Below are positions 35,801-47,570 of a stretch of DNA of 64,000 nucleotides, piece by piece; the stretch's first letter is position 1; the number at the start of each line of letters is the position of its first letter. Source of the stretch: Cryptomeria japonica (lineage: Eukaryota > Streptophyta > Pinopsida > Cupressales > Cupressaceae); assembly GCF_030272615.1 (NCBI RefSeq), contig NC_081406.1, positions 461,180,072 to 461,244,071 on the forward strand, given 5' to 3'. Below the pieces are notes generated by a model. That model ran no database searches, was not told the origin of the DNA, and was given only the letters and a program-made list of their open reading frames with translations. The position numbers were made by a program, and so were the translations under genes.

Positions 35801-36279
35801 ACATAAGGAATGCCTTAGACGAGCGAAACTTGCTACTAAGCAAAATTTGTCAACCTCATCTATTCTGCGATGATGTGCTAGCTAAGAAGCAAAAGCTCCA
35901 AACAACCTTACAGTCCTACTTGGGCACATTTAAGACACCTTATGATTCCTTTGCAACATATGGGCAAACCGTTCACCAGTTCCAGATCCAGTCAGCCAAA
36001 ATAGAGCAAGAGATTAGTACACGATCTAAAGATTTGTAGGAGCTACAACTGGTTTTACTTCCTCGACTGCAAATTCTTCAGAAGTGTTATCTGAACCTGG
36101 ATGCCTTGACAGTCATGTAGGAACTGAGCACTATTGATGCCATAGAGGAACAAGTATACCAGATGCAAACAAAAAAAGAAGTGGCCACCTCTTTACTTGA
36201 GTCCTGGTCTCTATCCATGAAACAATTTTTGCAAGACTATAAATCAGTTTTTGACAAGTATTATTCATTGTTGTCATAA
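32866..36279 (+). pseudogene. D ORF2: 1137-codon protein with long K/E-rich coil, function unknown
   Basis: ATG at 32866 in excellent plant context (caacaATGGC); stop taa at 36277-36279. All the open pieces between fall in this one frame, so there is no net frameshift over 3.4 kb. There are 13 in-frame stops, of which 12 are TAG. N-terminal region (to about residue 390): globular-looking, with SILEKKKLHNAIYFLEDFM and FSTSTINYVSVAVVNAAYRM; no known domain recognised. Then a basic, Lys-rich linker (KPKKARQTKKMKKNE), an acidic patch, and about 150 residues of EEEKKKKEEEE repeats (about 34920-35400) likely to form a single long helix. Then a C-terminal helical part (LPDTESSLAQLKLLCTLVDD, QRLEEAVEANVKKEH). 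It could be an env-like or captured host protein. Confidence 0.65.
34920..35400 (+). repeat. Purine-rich minisatellite encoding the K/E coil
   Basis: Imperfect repeats of 21-24 bases such as gaagaggaaaagaggaagaaa, in multiples of three so the ORF2 frame is kept. The reverse strand and other frames give long Ser/Phe/Leu or Arg/Lys ORFs that are artefacts. Confidence 0.85.
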
Positions 36280-36656
36280 AATTTTATTTATATCAAATGG
36301 AAACAGGGTTGTTTAGCAATAGTTTGTCATTGTTGGCAAAGGGGGAGAAGTATTTGTTTTTGGCTTGAAAATTTTGATCTTCTGATATAGGGGGAGAAGT
36401 ACTCTATCTATTTTGAAGACAAATAGGGAGAAGCATCTGTTTTTGAAATTTTGATATATGTTTTGATATATGCTATATGCTCTGATGTCTCAATGATTAT
36501 GCTCTGTATGCAAAATTTCTATACACTGTGTTGATTAAGGGATAGTGTATATGCTTAGGGGGAGCAATTTTGTTAATGGCAAGTTTTTGTTGTAAAACAC
36601 ATAGATGTCAAAATTTTATTTTCCTAAGTGCTGCCATCAATGCCGAAGGGGGAGAT
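36280..36656 (+). other. D 3' region with reiterated polypurine tracts
   Basis: Five G-rich purine tracts (about 36338, 36388, 36424, 36557, 36645), three of them within related segments reading gggagaag(t/c)a. The last (gaagggggagat) abuts the LTR and is the functional type of plus-strand primer. No coding. Confidence 0.6.
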
Positions 36657-37821
36657 TGTTGGCATTTTTTATGTTTATGTTGTGATTGTCATTGATTGAC
36701 ACACACTTCTACTAAAGACCCCTTCATATGTATGAGCTAGAGCTCAACTGGTATTTGTTCCAACCGGTATGTTGTATTCTAGTCTTTAGACTAATGATTT
36801 TGTAGAATGTGTTTCCTGGTGTGAAGCGGCATGACGACCCCAAGCGGTTCATGGATCTCAATTGGTACAAGGGAGCAAAGCATCATAACACATTCTTACC
36901 AGTCTTCATTTTTGCCAAACCGGCAATTGGTATTTTGTATGAACCAATAATACTCTGTGATGAGTTACCAACTAGCATTTTGTGATGAGTTATCAACCCA
37001 CTGATTGATTGATGGTGCTGACACACTGACAGTGCTTTTTGTGTCGTGTTATTGAGTATGTCTAGATTCATTGAACCTAGGAAATTGTAATGTAATCCTA
37101 TTGGACCGACATGAAATCAGATTCCTTTAAAAGGACATCATGTCTAGGGTTTTGAGTTGAGAAAACTGTTGTTGAAAGGGTTTATGTTGTGGCTAGGGTT
37201 TAAGGTGGTAGTTGAGTTGTTGAAGAGCGATCTTATCTTAGAAGATCGAGTTGTAAATAGAAAGAGTTAGAGAAGACTGAATTAATGCTGGAGTGCATTA
37301 GCAGTGAACTATACTAAATCTAATCAAGCAGTTTGTGCTATAAGATAGATCAAACACTTGTTGATTACTCGCATCTTTGACAAGTCTGTAGCCCTTAACC
37401 GGGTAGGCCTCAAAGCCTTTGTAAAATCCTCTAACAAGATGGTTCACTTCTGTGAATCTGAAATCCTCTAACAAGGTAGTCTTTAATCAGACTTATCTCC
37501 TAACAGAGATTGAGATTCCTAACAGGATCTGTTCTGGTGAAGAACATTGTAAGACCTTAACCGGTCTGGTTTCTATTCTATAGATAGTGACTTGTGAGTT
37601 CCATCTCACCATGGTTTTTCCCAATTGGTTTTCCACGTCAAATATCTTGTGTTATGGTTGTATTGCTTTTGTGGGTGAATGCTTTATTTGCATTTTGGTT
37701 TGCATGTGTGATAACTGGTCTATCTATTAGACTGTTTTACCGGTTTATCTTCAGACTGTGTAAGTGTTTAAGTATAGAGATTTTTGGCATACGAATTCAC
37801 CCCCCCTCTTAGTATTCATCA
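36657..37821 (+). repeat. D 3' LTR
   Basis: 1165 bases, collinear with 29892-31070. I count about 40 substitutions in the first 560 or so aligned bases, most of them transitions. Followed by acatc, the right target duplication. Confidence 0.9.
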
Positions 37822-37826
37822 ACATC
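37822..37826 (+). repeat. Right target-site duplication of element D (acatc)
   Basis: Matches acata at 29887-29891 with one change and the acatc of the uninterrupted C 3' LTR. Confidence 0.8.
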
Positions 37827-38501
37827 TCCTCTCAACCACCCTTATGTTCAAAATTATCACTATTTCACTGGTGAGAATTGTAAACATGGATTGACAGCTT
37901 TCAATCTTGGCCCTTGATTAAATCTTTCAATCTTGACCATCCATTGCCCTATTTTTTCTATAAATAGAGCTCTCCTTCCTCCATTTTGAGGATCCATGAA
38001 TCTAAGAAGTCTATTATCTAAAATCCATGCAACCTTTAGTATCTCATTTATGCTCAATTTTAGCACATCTAGTCTCTCTTTACAAAAGGAATTAATCTAA
38101 TAAACATTTTTAGACTACTTCCTTTATCATTAGCTTAAATCATATAACTAGTATATCATGTTAGGATAGCATTACTACTAATATTGTCATCTTATAATCT
38201 AGTTTATTGCATTTGTAGGATTATACATAGATAGGATGCATTCTCATGTTAAAATCAATCAAAAGCATCCCTCATTCTTGCATTTGTCATCCCTAAGCTA
38301 GTTTTCTCAGTGATCTGAGAGCAAAGACATTGGCTGGAGGGACCTTGCGAGACAGAGAACCATGGAACCATCCTTGGGAAGTTGAGTCATTATTCATGAC
38401 TCCATAACTTGCACCAAGAAGTCCTGTGGGTGTGTGGACAAGCCTCTTGGAGCTTCATTTTTCACATTTTGAGTTTCATAGCCCTGCTTTTCCTGCATAC
38501 A
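37827..38501 (+). repeat. C 5' LTR, right part
   Basis: Resumes C's LTR after D and matches 54609-55285. TATA box tataaata at 37959-37966. Ends cttttcctgcataca. Together with the left part this gives about 1504 bases against 1494 for the 3' LTR. Confidence 0.9.
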
Positions 38502-38505
38502 TTTC

Positions 38506-38523
38506 AGGAGCCCACCGTGGGGC
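38506..38523 (+). other. C primer-binding site region
   Basis: aggagcccaccgtggggc four bases after the LTR. Plant Tat elements often carry a tRNA-complementary site of the form tggcgcccaccgtggggc here. The first bases differ (agga), so the site is decayed or variant. Confidence 0.55.
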
Positions 38524-38588
38524 ACTACCCCATTAATCAAATCAGTTTTAAAAAATAAACACTTTTGCAGGTACGCGGGAAATAAGAA

Positions 38589-38846
38589 TTAGCGCATAGG
38601 GAACATCCCATAGCGCATTTGGTGGATCTTTTAGCACATCCAGCACACTGTTTAGCGCATGGGGTCTATTCCCAAGTGCGTGCGGTCTTTACCTTAGCGC
38701 ATTGTCTCCACTAATACTTTCATGTAGGTCTTAGTGCGGAAGAAAAATAGAGTAGTGCATCTAAAACATAGTTCAGTGCATCGAGCCTTTTCGATAGTGC
38801 ATCTAGATTACTTTATAGTGCGTACAGTTTATTCTATAGCGCATCA
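38589..38846 (+). repeat. TAGCGCAT motif array 1 in the C leader
   Basis: About 13 copies of TAGCGCAT or decayed forms (tagtgcat, tagcacat) spaced by 10-25 unique bases, beginning 88 bases after the LTR. Confidence 0.75.
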
Positions 38847-40293
38847 CAAACTGAGGAAAAAATATAAAAAAAATTAAAGTTTTAACCGAGTGCGAAATTA
38901 GACTTGTTGAAGTCCACATTTATCTAACAGTTTGGCTTGTTATTTTGCAGGATTCTAACAATTTTCTTGCAAATGGGAGCTCCCTTTTTAGGATCATTAA
39001 GATGGTTTAGAGTTTTTACTCACATTTCGGTTGGGTACCTAAAAAGAACCACATATCAAAATCTTTCTTGCTTTCATAGGAGAAAAAATTTCCTTTTTGG
39101 GTTATTAAAATGAACAAGACAATCTTTCATTTTGCAAAAAGCTTTAAAAACAACCTCACCATATTTTGGTGTTTAAAAGGATCAACTTCAAATTTTTGCA
39201 AAGCAAAAGAAACCACATTTGTCAATTTTTTTTTTTCAAAGAGGCAAGTCCTTCCCCTTTTATCGATTTCTTTTGTTGACCACCAAGATCGAAGTTCTGC
39301 TTTGTTGACCAGGTTCTTTTCCTAGATTAGAAAATCATTGCTTTGAAGGAATTAAAATAAACACCATGTTTTTGTGGAGCAACATCTCCATATAAATTTT
39401 AACAAATCATTGCAATAAAGAGTTAAAAAGAACACTTGTTTGCTTTGCTACGAAAGTGGAAGGAATATGCTCTCCCCTTAATTGGGTGATCAAAAATCCA
39501 GACAACTCTTACGCTTTCAATTTTTTTTTGCATTTAAATCTTTTAGCAGGCCTACCTTCCCGAGGGGTTGAGAAAATCTTAAGGCCATTCTTTGGCCGGT
39601 GTGAAGGGAATGACCTAAGTGGGAAATGTCTTTGACGCCAAGTGTTCCAACCCACTATAATCAATAGTGGAAAGCGACGAAAGTCCTTTTCAATGGTTGC
39701 GCACAATGATTAGCCTTCCCCCAGTATCGTTGAGATACATAAAGACTTTGTTCTAAAGGTTGGGAAGCCTCCTAAGGGATTTTATCACTGATGGCCAAAT
39801 AGGAAGCTTGATTATGAACCTTAGCATAGAAACTTTGAGCCGAGTCAGTAACTAGACATTTGTAATATCATAGTGAAAGGGTGGGGAAGAATCCACCCCC
39901 AAGATCGCTCACCATATATCTCCCAAGATAAATATTGAATTGTGAAGCAATTCACTTTGAGTTAATTTCTAGCAAAAGGCAAAAAAATGGGTGCCCTCTA
40001 GGGGGTGACATGGCTATTTGAGCTGACGGAGTATCGAGACTACTAGGCTATGGTATTACTTATGACCCTTGAATAAACAGTCTTTTTGAAGTGTATTTTT
40101 TGATTCCAAACCTGTTGAAACATTGGGGATTTGAAAACATCCTTGCAAAACATACACTTACTATTTAGATTAAGAAAAAATGGTTACTTCTTTGGTGCCA
40201 TGTCTTCATTTGTTACTTCAAAAAATCATCTATCATTACTAAAAACTCAAGGCAAAAATCCAAAATTATAGAAAATAATCAAGTCAGGGTAGT

Positions 40294-40670
40294 TTAGCGC
40301 ATAAGAGAAATATCTTCGAGTGTCAGAACCATACTTTAGCGCATCAAATCCTATCTTTAGCACGTAAAGTCTTAATAGTAGCGCTTCACCAGAATCTAAA
40401 ATCAGCAGTAGTAGTTAGTGCATTCTGAAAATAGTTTAGCGCATTGAAGCATCAACTTAGCACATGGAAGTCAACCTTTAGCGTGTAGAGTATAAACAAT
40501 AGTGCATCAGTGGCTCATATTAGCGCATGATCTTTTAAACCAAAGCTGAAACAAATTTAACTAGTAAAACCAGCTAGCCCATAGCAAGGGGCAGCATAGC
40601 ACATGGGGTCTTTTCCTTAGCGCTTTGAGAACATTCTGTAGTGCATAGCGTCTCTATTTTAGCGCATGAT
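40294..40670 (+). repeat. TAGCGCAT motif array 2 in the C leader
   Basis: About 14 copies, often as ttTAGCGCAT, with the same spacing habit and the same CG-to-TG/CA decay as array 1. Confidence 0.75.
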
Positions 40671-41477
40671 CAAAACTAGAAAAACAGGGGGCAAAACAGA
40701 GGTCAAATTGGAAAATTTTGAAAAAAAATTCAGAAACCTCCTTTCATCAGCCTTAACTTCGTCAAATCACAATACCAAAAACAAAGTATCAAAAGCTATT
40801 TCCAAGCAAATTTCCATCAAACAAAAGTTGTCCAAATCTAAAACTGGTCACACGATAAACATATCTATCCTATCAAAATTAGGAAACATCATCACAAGTG
40901 GCAAATAGGTCCTTTTTATCACATGGATTTTTATCCCAAAACACACTTCTTTAAAACTCCAAGTTGTCAAATCGAGTTTCTATATCAGGAAAGCTCTATT
41001 CCATATCATTTGACGCACTTTGTCATGAGGGGGCATCTAAACCTTCACTTTGATAAAGTAAAAATTAAGTTGCCAAAACAAGATAAACTAAATCCAAAAC
41101 AGCTCAAAAGGAAACCATTGATCGCTTGTGCATGACTAATCCTCATATTTTGAGAAGAAAGAATATTTATCATAACACCAAGTTGAAGAAACAACAACCA
41201 AGTTCTTCGAAACTTTCCAAAAGAAATAAACTTTTATACATCAATTGTCAACTCTTCAAATCTCATTGAGTATTCCTTCGTCATGTGCGATTATATATTC
41301 AGAACAAATCAAACAAATTTGACAAGGAACCTTTGAAGAGTAGAGCATTCTATCAAAAATCTGCATTCAGTCAACAAATAAATCATGGAGGAAAGATCAA
41401 TCCAGCATTCTTTTCCAATGAGTGCATCACTTATAACTTCCCAAGGTTACCCCCACCAACCCCTGAATATTTCTAAA

Positions 41478-43273
41478 ATGCCTATTGTCACTCGCTCTCA
41501 ACAAAACAAACAAAGAGAAACACCACCAAAATCAAGCATGAATCAAAGATTATCTAATCCTTTTGAAGGTCCGCATCTAGAGGACACTGAAATTTCTGAA
41601 GAACTTCTTCGAGAATGTCAAGAAAGCGCTTCATTTCAAAAACTTGTGGAAAGACTCATGGAAAATGACAAAGAAAAATACCTACTCATTCTCACAAGCA
41701 AAAGGAGTTAAACTTTCGGAGGACTTTGATACAGACATTTTTTGAACAAGATCTCAACATTACGAATATCAAGAATGACAATGAGAGGAAGAGACACGTG
41801 ACCCTGAGCAGGATATTCCTAAACAAAATCTACAAGAACAAAATATACCTGAGAAAAACATCCCTAAGAAAAACATACTGTTCCATACCCCATTTCAGCC
41901 TATAATTAATGCAAGAGAAGAATCCTTCCCTTAGAAAAACAATGTATCTTTGGTTGCTCTTACTCAACAAATGCAAATGTTACAAAGATAAATGCAATAC
42001 ATGCAACAAGGTACAACAATATGGTACTCCTTAAATGAAATTTGTCCTTATTCGTTTTACAGAAGATTGAACATGATACCTTTTCCTCCAAACTTAGATG
42101 TTTCCAAATTTGACAAGTATGATGGAAAAGCGATCCCCATGATCATGTTCGAGAATTCTGCACAATGAGTCTTGAATTTGCTCATGATGATACTTATTTG
42201 ATGAGGTTATTCCCAAGAATCTTGGGAGGCAAAACAATGGAATGGTTATCCAAAATCACACCTCCCGTCAAATCATTCGATGAACTAGTCAACAAATTCA
42301 TAACTCAATATTCCTATAACATTCAACATGCTATCAACATGTTAGATGTCTATAACATGAAACAGAAAAACAATGAAGCATTCATGGTTTTCCTTCAACG
42401 ATGGTGGCGTATGGTTTCAAGATATCCTCGAGATATCCGTGAAAAGGAGAAAATGGAAATTTTCATCGACAACTTGAATGGTGAGATGAGTTACATACTC
42501 AAACTCCAATGCATACCATCTTTTGCTAAATTGATTGAAAATGGCATTCAAGTAGAAGAAGTATGTGTCAAGAAAGGAACACTAAAATTATTCAAAGAAG
42601 GAACAAGTTCATCGCATTACAATAACCAAAATAATAACAATTTAGACAAATCCAGATTCTGGACCAGAAACAAAAATGATGGAAATGAAGGAGGCAATGA
42701 ATCACATGATCCAAAATCTAAATAGCCCGTGCTTTCATTATCAGGAAATCCTCAAGCTACAAAGAATCCCAAAGGTGCTAACCCCGACACTAACACTTAC
42801 GCACCGAATACCAGTCAAGGTTAACCCAACACCAACAACACCAACAATGCCAACAATGCTCAAAAAAATCACACAAATTGAGGGCATAATAGCAATTCAC
42901 GAGGTAACACCAACAACTTTCAAAAATGTGTCTACACACCATTGGGATAATCACTGGAGTTAGCATTCAGAGAACTCTTGGCAAACAAAATTATCTCTTT
43001 ACCAGCAATCAGCAACTATGAACCACAAATCAAACCACCTTGGTGGAATGACTTGCACTTTTGTGATTTTCATCGCAACAAAGGTCATCAAACAAATGAT
43101 TGCATGAGACTGAAAAACATTGTTCAGGACATGATTGATAGAGGTGATTTAACGATGGATGGTCTCAAGACAAATGGTGACCATGGAGCATTTAATAATC
43201 CTCTTCCAAACTACAACAAAGATGGAGCTTCAACCTCAAATGATACACGTGGGGCTTGTATCAATCACATATA
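41478..43273 (+). pseudogene. gag: C gag
   Basis: ATG at 41478 (MPIVTRSQQNKQRE). The frame continues with stops to 43273 and on into the protease region to about 43690. Core blocks: the YDGK entry near 42119 is frameshifted, then LEFAHDDTYLMRLFPRILGG (42168), EWLSKITPPVKSFDELVNKF, NEAFMVFLQRWWRMV and EIFIDNLNGEMSYILKL. An Asn-rich tract follows at 42620-42700. The zinc-knuckle variant CDFHRNKGHQTNDC is at about 43059-43100. Decayed but much better preserved than T1's. Confidence 0.87.
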
Positions 43274-43679
43274 AAATAACACCATCAATCATATATCAGC
43301 TGTAGACAATCAAGTAAGCATCATCACAATCAAAGACAGGCGTGAACATGATTCTGTCAATGTAACAACCAGAGCTCAAAAATATGTCTTGAAGGGACAT
43401 ATGCCAACAACAAACACCATACCCAATATTCAATATGACCTAGTCAGTCAACTGTGCAAAACTCCTGCTCAAATATCTATATGGGAGTTGCTGAAACTTT
43501 CGCCGAAACACAAAGATATATTAGAACAAGCGTTACTCAAAACAAATGTACCTCAAGATCTAGATGCTGACAAATTCCAAGCCATGGTGGCTCATATGAT
43601 AGGACCTCATAACCTCACTTTTTCTGAGCATGATAATATCTCATTGAGCCATCCACATAATACTCCTCTCCATATTGAA

Positions 43680-44085
43680 GCCAGTCTATAAACACTGGGT
43701 TAAACGAGTTTTAATAGATGGAGTAGTTGGACTTAATATTTGTACCTTAAAACTTATCCGTGCATTAGGCTTTTCTGAAGAGTCTATTGATCCACGCAAG
43801 AAGATCACTATAAAGGCATATATTGATGAGGAAAGATCATCTAAAGGAATCGTGATGTTACCTATTTAGGTAGGACTGATACAAAAGGATACTATGTGTC
43901 GAGTGTTAGACATACATCTCACATACAATATCTTATTAGGTCAACCTTGGATACATGAAATGGAAGCAGTTCCTTCTACATATCACCAGTGTGTCAAATT
44001 TCCCTATAATGGCCATGAGGTTTCTATATCAACTGATCATAATCCATTTCAGCATTGTAATGTTATGGGGGCAGCCCAAGCATAA
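43680..44085 (+). pseudogene. C aspartic protease
   Basis: After a frameshift near 43680: RVLIDGVVGLNICTLKL (the catalytic Asp is present), KKITIKAYIDEERSSKGIV, a stop at 43867, and [16 protein letters not shown] followed by [14 protein letters not shown]. The order and length match T1's protease. Confidence 0.8.
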
Positions 44086-44424
44086 CAAAGAGAAACAAAA
44101 TTCATCAGCACAAGATCTTCAACAAGAAAAGTCTAAATCATTACCTAGAGATTTCAAGCAGAAAATGAAGATCAAAGAACAAGGCATGGGAGAATACTCT
44201 TTGGAACCCATGTGTTTGGCCAACTTACCAACATCACCTAGATATCATGGATTACCTACCACATCAACACATCAAGCAACTCAACCCATCACCAAGTTTA
44301 ATGGCATATTCATTCAACTTGGCACTCTAGCACATGAATCCGAGGAAATTGTTATCCTTAGTTGCCTATACAAAGATGAGGAAGAAGACTGATCAGCTAC
44401 TATGGAAGTAGTTATACCCACACA

Positions 44425-44580
44425 CCTATATGGAAAAGGCTAATTAATCATGCATCAAATGGGATACAATGGCAAAGGACCTATTGGTCTGCATCATGAA
44501 GGCATCATAGAACAATTGGATCCTCCTTCACAATTTAGTAAAGACAAGAAGGGATTGGGATTTGAACTCACTCTACTACC
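44425..44580 (+). pseudogene. C G-patch domain
   Basis: LYGKG, a stop, then LIMHQMGYNGKGPIGLHHEG and KKGLGFELTLLPKK. Glycines at the G-patch positions are well kept. Lies between protease and RT, as in T1. Confidence 0.75.
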
Positions 44581-45690
44581 AAAGAAGGTACCACACAAAT
44601 ATCAAAAACCTCAGTGGAAAGAAAAGAAGAAGTACAAAGAAGACTCTTGGCAGGAGGCACTATTTGAGTTAGCAGAGACAATACGTAAAGAACGTGAACA
44701 TCAAGAATGAGAACAATGTCAAAAGTAGCCTATCAACCAAAAGAAGAAAGCATCTACTGTAGAAGCACATCATATTCAAGAACCAACATCCAACAAAGAA
44801 GAATTCCCTCTAGATTACATCATTCCTCCTCGAGGAGAGATAGTATATGAACAAATGCAAAGAGTGGAAGCAAGATCTGACACAGAATTAGAGAAGACTA
44901 TCAAACTTGTCTCAATGATCAAAGACCTGTTCTCACCCTACAACATACCAATTCACAACACTGCTAGAATCTGGGATAATACCTCTGAGACTGATTCCAA
45001 TGAATATGAATGGGGTAGTTGTTCTAATATTATTGAAGATATTTATACAAATGATAGTAATACACCCATCTCTCAAGAAGAACATGGCACAAAATCTAGA
45101 CCACTTGAATTTGGTCCACAAAATATCTATGACACCAAGGAAAATGAGTAGCAACATTATGTGCAAGTCTATACGGAAGATGATACCATCAAAGACCTCG
45201 AGGAAATCCTTAAATTCTTTAATACCCCGGCCAATCATGATGATACTTTGATCCTGACCCTCATAGTAGTAGAACTTGATCCACCAAATGATTCCTTACC
45301 ACTTGTCTTTCCTGACCTCATAGACTGGGACAAACCTGAAACTCATGATATACCGATTTTCCCAAATGATGAATCCATTATCCATTTCTTATGTACCGGT
45401 AACAAAAAAAACATACTCTACTAGTGAATAAAGTAACAATGTCTACAATCAAGAGAGTACCAAGTCTCTCAGTCGCAAAAATGAGCAAACTAAAAGATCT
45501 ACTACTGAAAACCAGTCAATGGCAGCAATAGATCACACAAAAGTAAAAATAAAGGACGCATCTAAGGGTGAAAACCTTTTTAAGGCACCTAAGGATGGGA
45601 GACTTGACACTCTTCTTGAAAATTATCATGAGCGATCACCCATATTGATTGAGCCCACTCAATCAATCAACATTGGTACTACAGAAGCAG
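44581..45690 (+). other. C linker between G-patch and RT
   Basis: Charged, low-complexity linker: a Lys/Glu-rich part to 44710, an acidic segment (44855-45151), then LVFPDLIDWDKPE near 45303 shared with T1. A frameshift at about 45425-45519 returns to the RT frame. No catalytic motif. Confidence 0.55.
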
Positions 45691-47130
45691 CCAAAACTAT
45701 ACACCTTGCAGAATCTTTGATGAAAGCAGAAAGATCAGAATTTATCAATTTTTTTAAAGAAAAGCAAATCAACTTTGCTTGGTCATATGTAGATATGCCC
45801 GGGATTGATCCATAATTAATCATGCACCACTTGTCTATTGCTCCAGTAGCTAAGCCAGTCAAGCAAAAACTTTGAAAAATGAATCCACATGTGGCACTCA
45901 TGGTCAAAGCTAAACTCAAGAAACTATTAGACGTCGGATTTATTTGACCCATTGACTATGCTGAATGGATTTCCAACATTGTACCAGTATCAAAACTAGA
46001 TGGCAGCATAAGAATCTGCACTGATTTTAGAGATGTCAACAAAGCCTGTCCAAAGGATGACTTTCCTTTACCCAGTATCGACATAATTGTAGACCTCACA
46101 ACAAGCCATGCAATGCTATCACTAATGGATGGATTTTCAGGCTATAATCAAATCAAAATAGCCCCAGAAGATCAAGATAGAACAATGTTTACCTATCCTT
46201 GGGGAATGTACTATTGGAATGTCATGCCTTTTGGCTTAAAGAATGCAGGAGCAACTTATCAACGAGCAATGACAACAATCTTTCATCACATGATGCATAC
46301 CTTCATGGAAGACTATGTAGATGATTTACTAGCTAAATCCTTCACTAGAGAAGAACATCTAAGAATATTAGAAAATATTTTTGATAGATTGGAAAAATTC
46401 CAAGTCAGGCTCAACCCTAAGAAGTGTGTCTTTAGGGTTACATCAGGCAAACTACTAGGCTACATAGTTTTAGCAAAAGAAATTTAAGTGGATCCAGCAA
46501 AGGTACAAGCCATTATGGAGATGCCACCACCAAAGAACATCAACCAGCTCAGATCTCTACAAGGATGACTCCAATCAATCAGGCGATTCATCACTCAACT
46601 AGCAGATAAAAGTCTCCCATTTAATCATTTTCTACATAAAAATGTACCATTCAGATGGGAAGCCAAATGTGCAGAATCTTTCTATCAAACCAAGTAGTAT
46701 CTAATGAACCCACTAGTTCTAGTACCACCAATAGTAGGAAAGCCACTCATTCTATACATTTCAACAACAGATATATCACTGGGGGCATTGTTAGCACAAG
46801 AAGATCAATAAGGCAAGGAACAAGCTATATACTACATCAACAAGACATTGAACGAATATGAATTAAACTATACATTCATTGAGAAGGCTTGTCTAATAGT
46901 AGTATTTGCCTCTCAAAAATTCTGACATTACATGATAGCGCACACAATTAAGCTAGTTGCAAAAATTGATCCTCTCAAATATTTACTCAGTAAAGCAACT
47001 CTTACAGGCAGATTGGCTAAGTGGATCATGATCCTTAGTGAATTTGATATCCACTACATAGAACGAAGAGCTATCAAAGGACAAGAAATCACAGATCAAC
47101 TGGCTAAAGCACCACTACCTGGAAAACAAT
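45691..47130 (+). pseudogene. pol: C reverse transcriptase and RNase H
   Basis: A single frame from about 45519 through the archaeal RNase H with point stops only (about 45813, 45873, 45945, 46485, 46566, 46695, 46809, 46923). RT blocks: WISNIVPVSKLDGSIRICTD, FRDVNKACPKDDFPLP, LSLMDGFSGYNQIKIAPED, YPWGMYYWNVMPFGLKNAGA and EDYVDDLLAKS (about 46308-46340), with YVDD intact. The RNase H follows: ISLGALLAQEDQ and YELNYTFIEKACLIV. Confidence 0.92.
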
Positions 47131-47159
47131 CTATGGAGATCAAATTTCTGGACAGAGAC

Positions 47160-47570
47160 ATTCTTACTATCTCCCCCAAACAATGGACCTTATATTTTGA
47201 TGGATCTGACACACAACATGGCTCAGGTGCTGGCATTCTGTTTATCACTCCTGAAGGACACACTATACCAAGATCATGTAGGTTTATGTTTCCATGCACC
47301 AACAACATTGTTGAATATGAGGCATTGGTTATAGGCATTAAAATGGCTATAGAATGGAAGATCACCAAATTAAAATTCTATGGAGATTCACAACTCATCA
47401 TCAATCAAATCAACAATGACTATCAGACAAAAGATGACAAGCTGCTACCCTACAAATGAATGGTGGATTATTTCAAGCAATATTTTGTATACATCACCTT
47501 CGAACAAATACCAAGGTTGGACAATAAAGCAGTTGATGCCATGGCTACTATCGCTTCAGTAGTGTAAATT
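47160..47570 (+). pseudogene. C archaeal-type RNase H
   Basis: WTLYFDGSDTQHGSGAGI (first Asp), NNIVEYEALVIGIKMAIEW (Glu), KLKFYGDSQLIINQI (Asp) and AVDAMATIA (Asp). All four acidic positions are present. One stop at about 47457. Defines the Tat lineage together with the T1 copy. Confidence 0.9.

Larger units (their letters stand above)
29892..37821 (+). mobile_element. D: copia-like element without pol, carrying a long novel ORF
   Basis: 7930 bases with two 1.17-kb LTRs (TGTTGGCATTTT ... GTATTCATCA), a tRNA-iMet-type primer-binding site and polypurine tract. It encodes the C-terminal part of a copia-type Gag (coil plus CCHC knuckles), then a separate 1137-codon ORF. I find no DSG protease, integrase HHCC/DDE, RT YVDD or RNase H motif in any frame, so it should depend on a full copia element for movement. 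It is the youngest in the nest by position. Confidence 0.85.
38524..41477 (+). other. C leader, about 3 kb, with two motif arrays
   Basis: Long untranslated leader as in Ogre-type elements. It contains motif arrays at 38589-38846 and 40294-40670. Short ORFs (for example 40666-40908, Lys/Ser-rich) overlap the array edge and have no recognised domain. No convincing extra ORF1. Confidence 0.6.

Noticed and set aside
32866-36279. D ORF2 as an ordinary host gene between two elements
   Set aside because: It lies between the two LTRs of one element that has a target duplication and an empty site, so it was carried in as part of D.
38589-38846. CRISPR-like array (short repeats with unique spacers)
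   Set aside because: The repeat is only about 8 bases, spacers vary in length, and the context is a plant retrotransposon leader.
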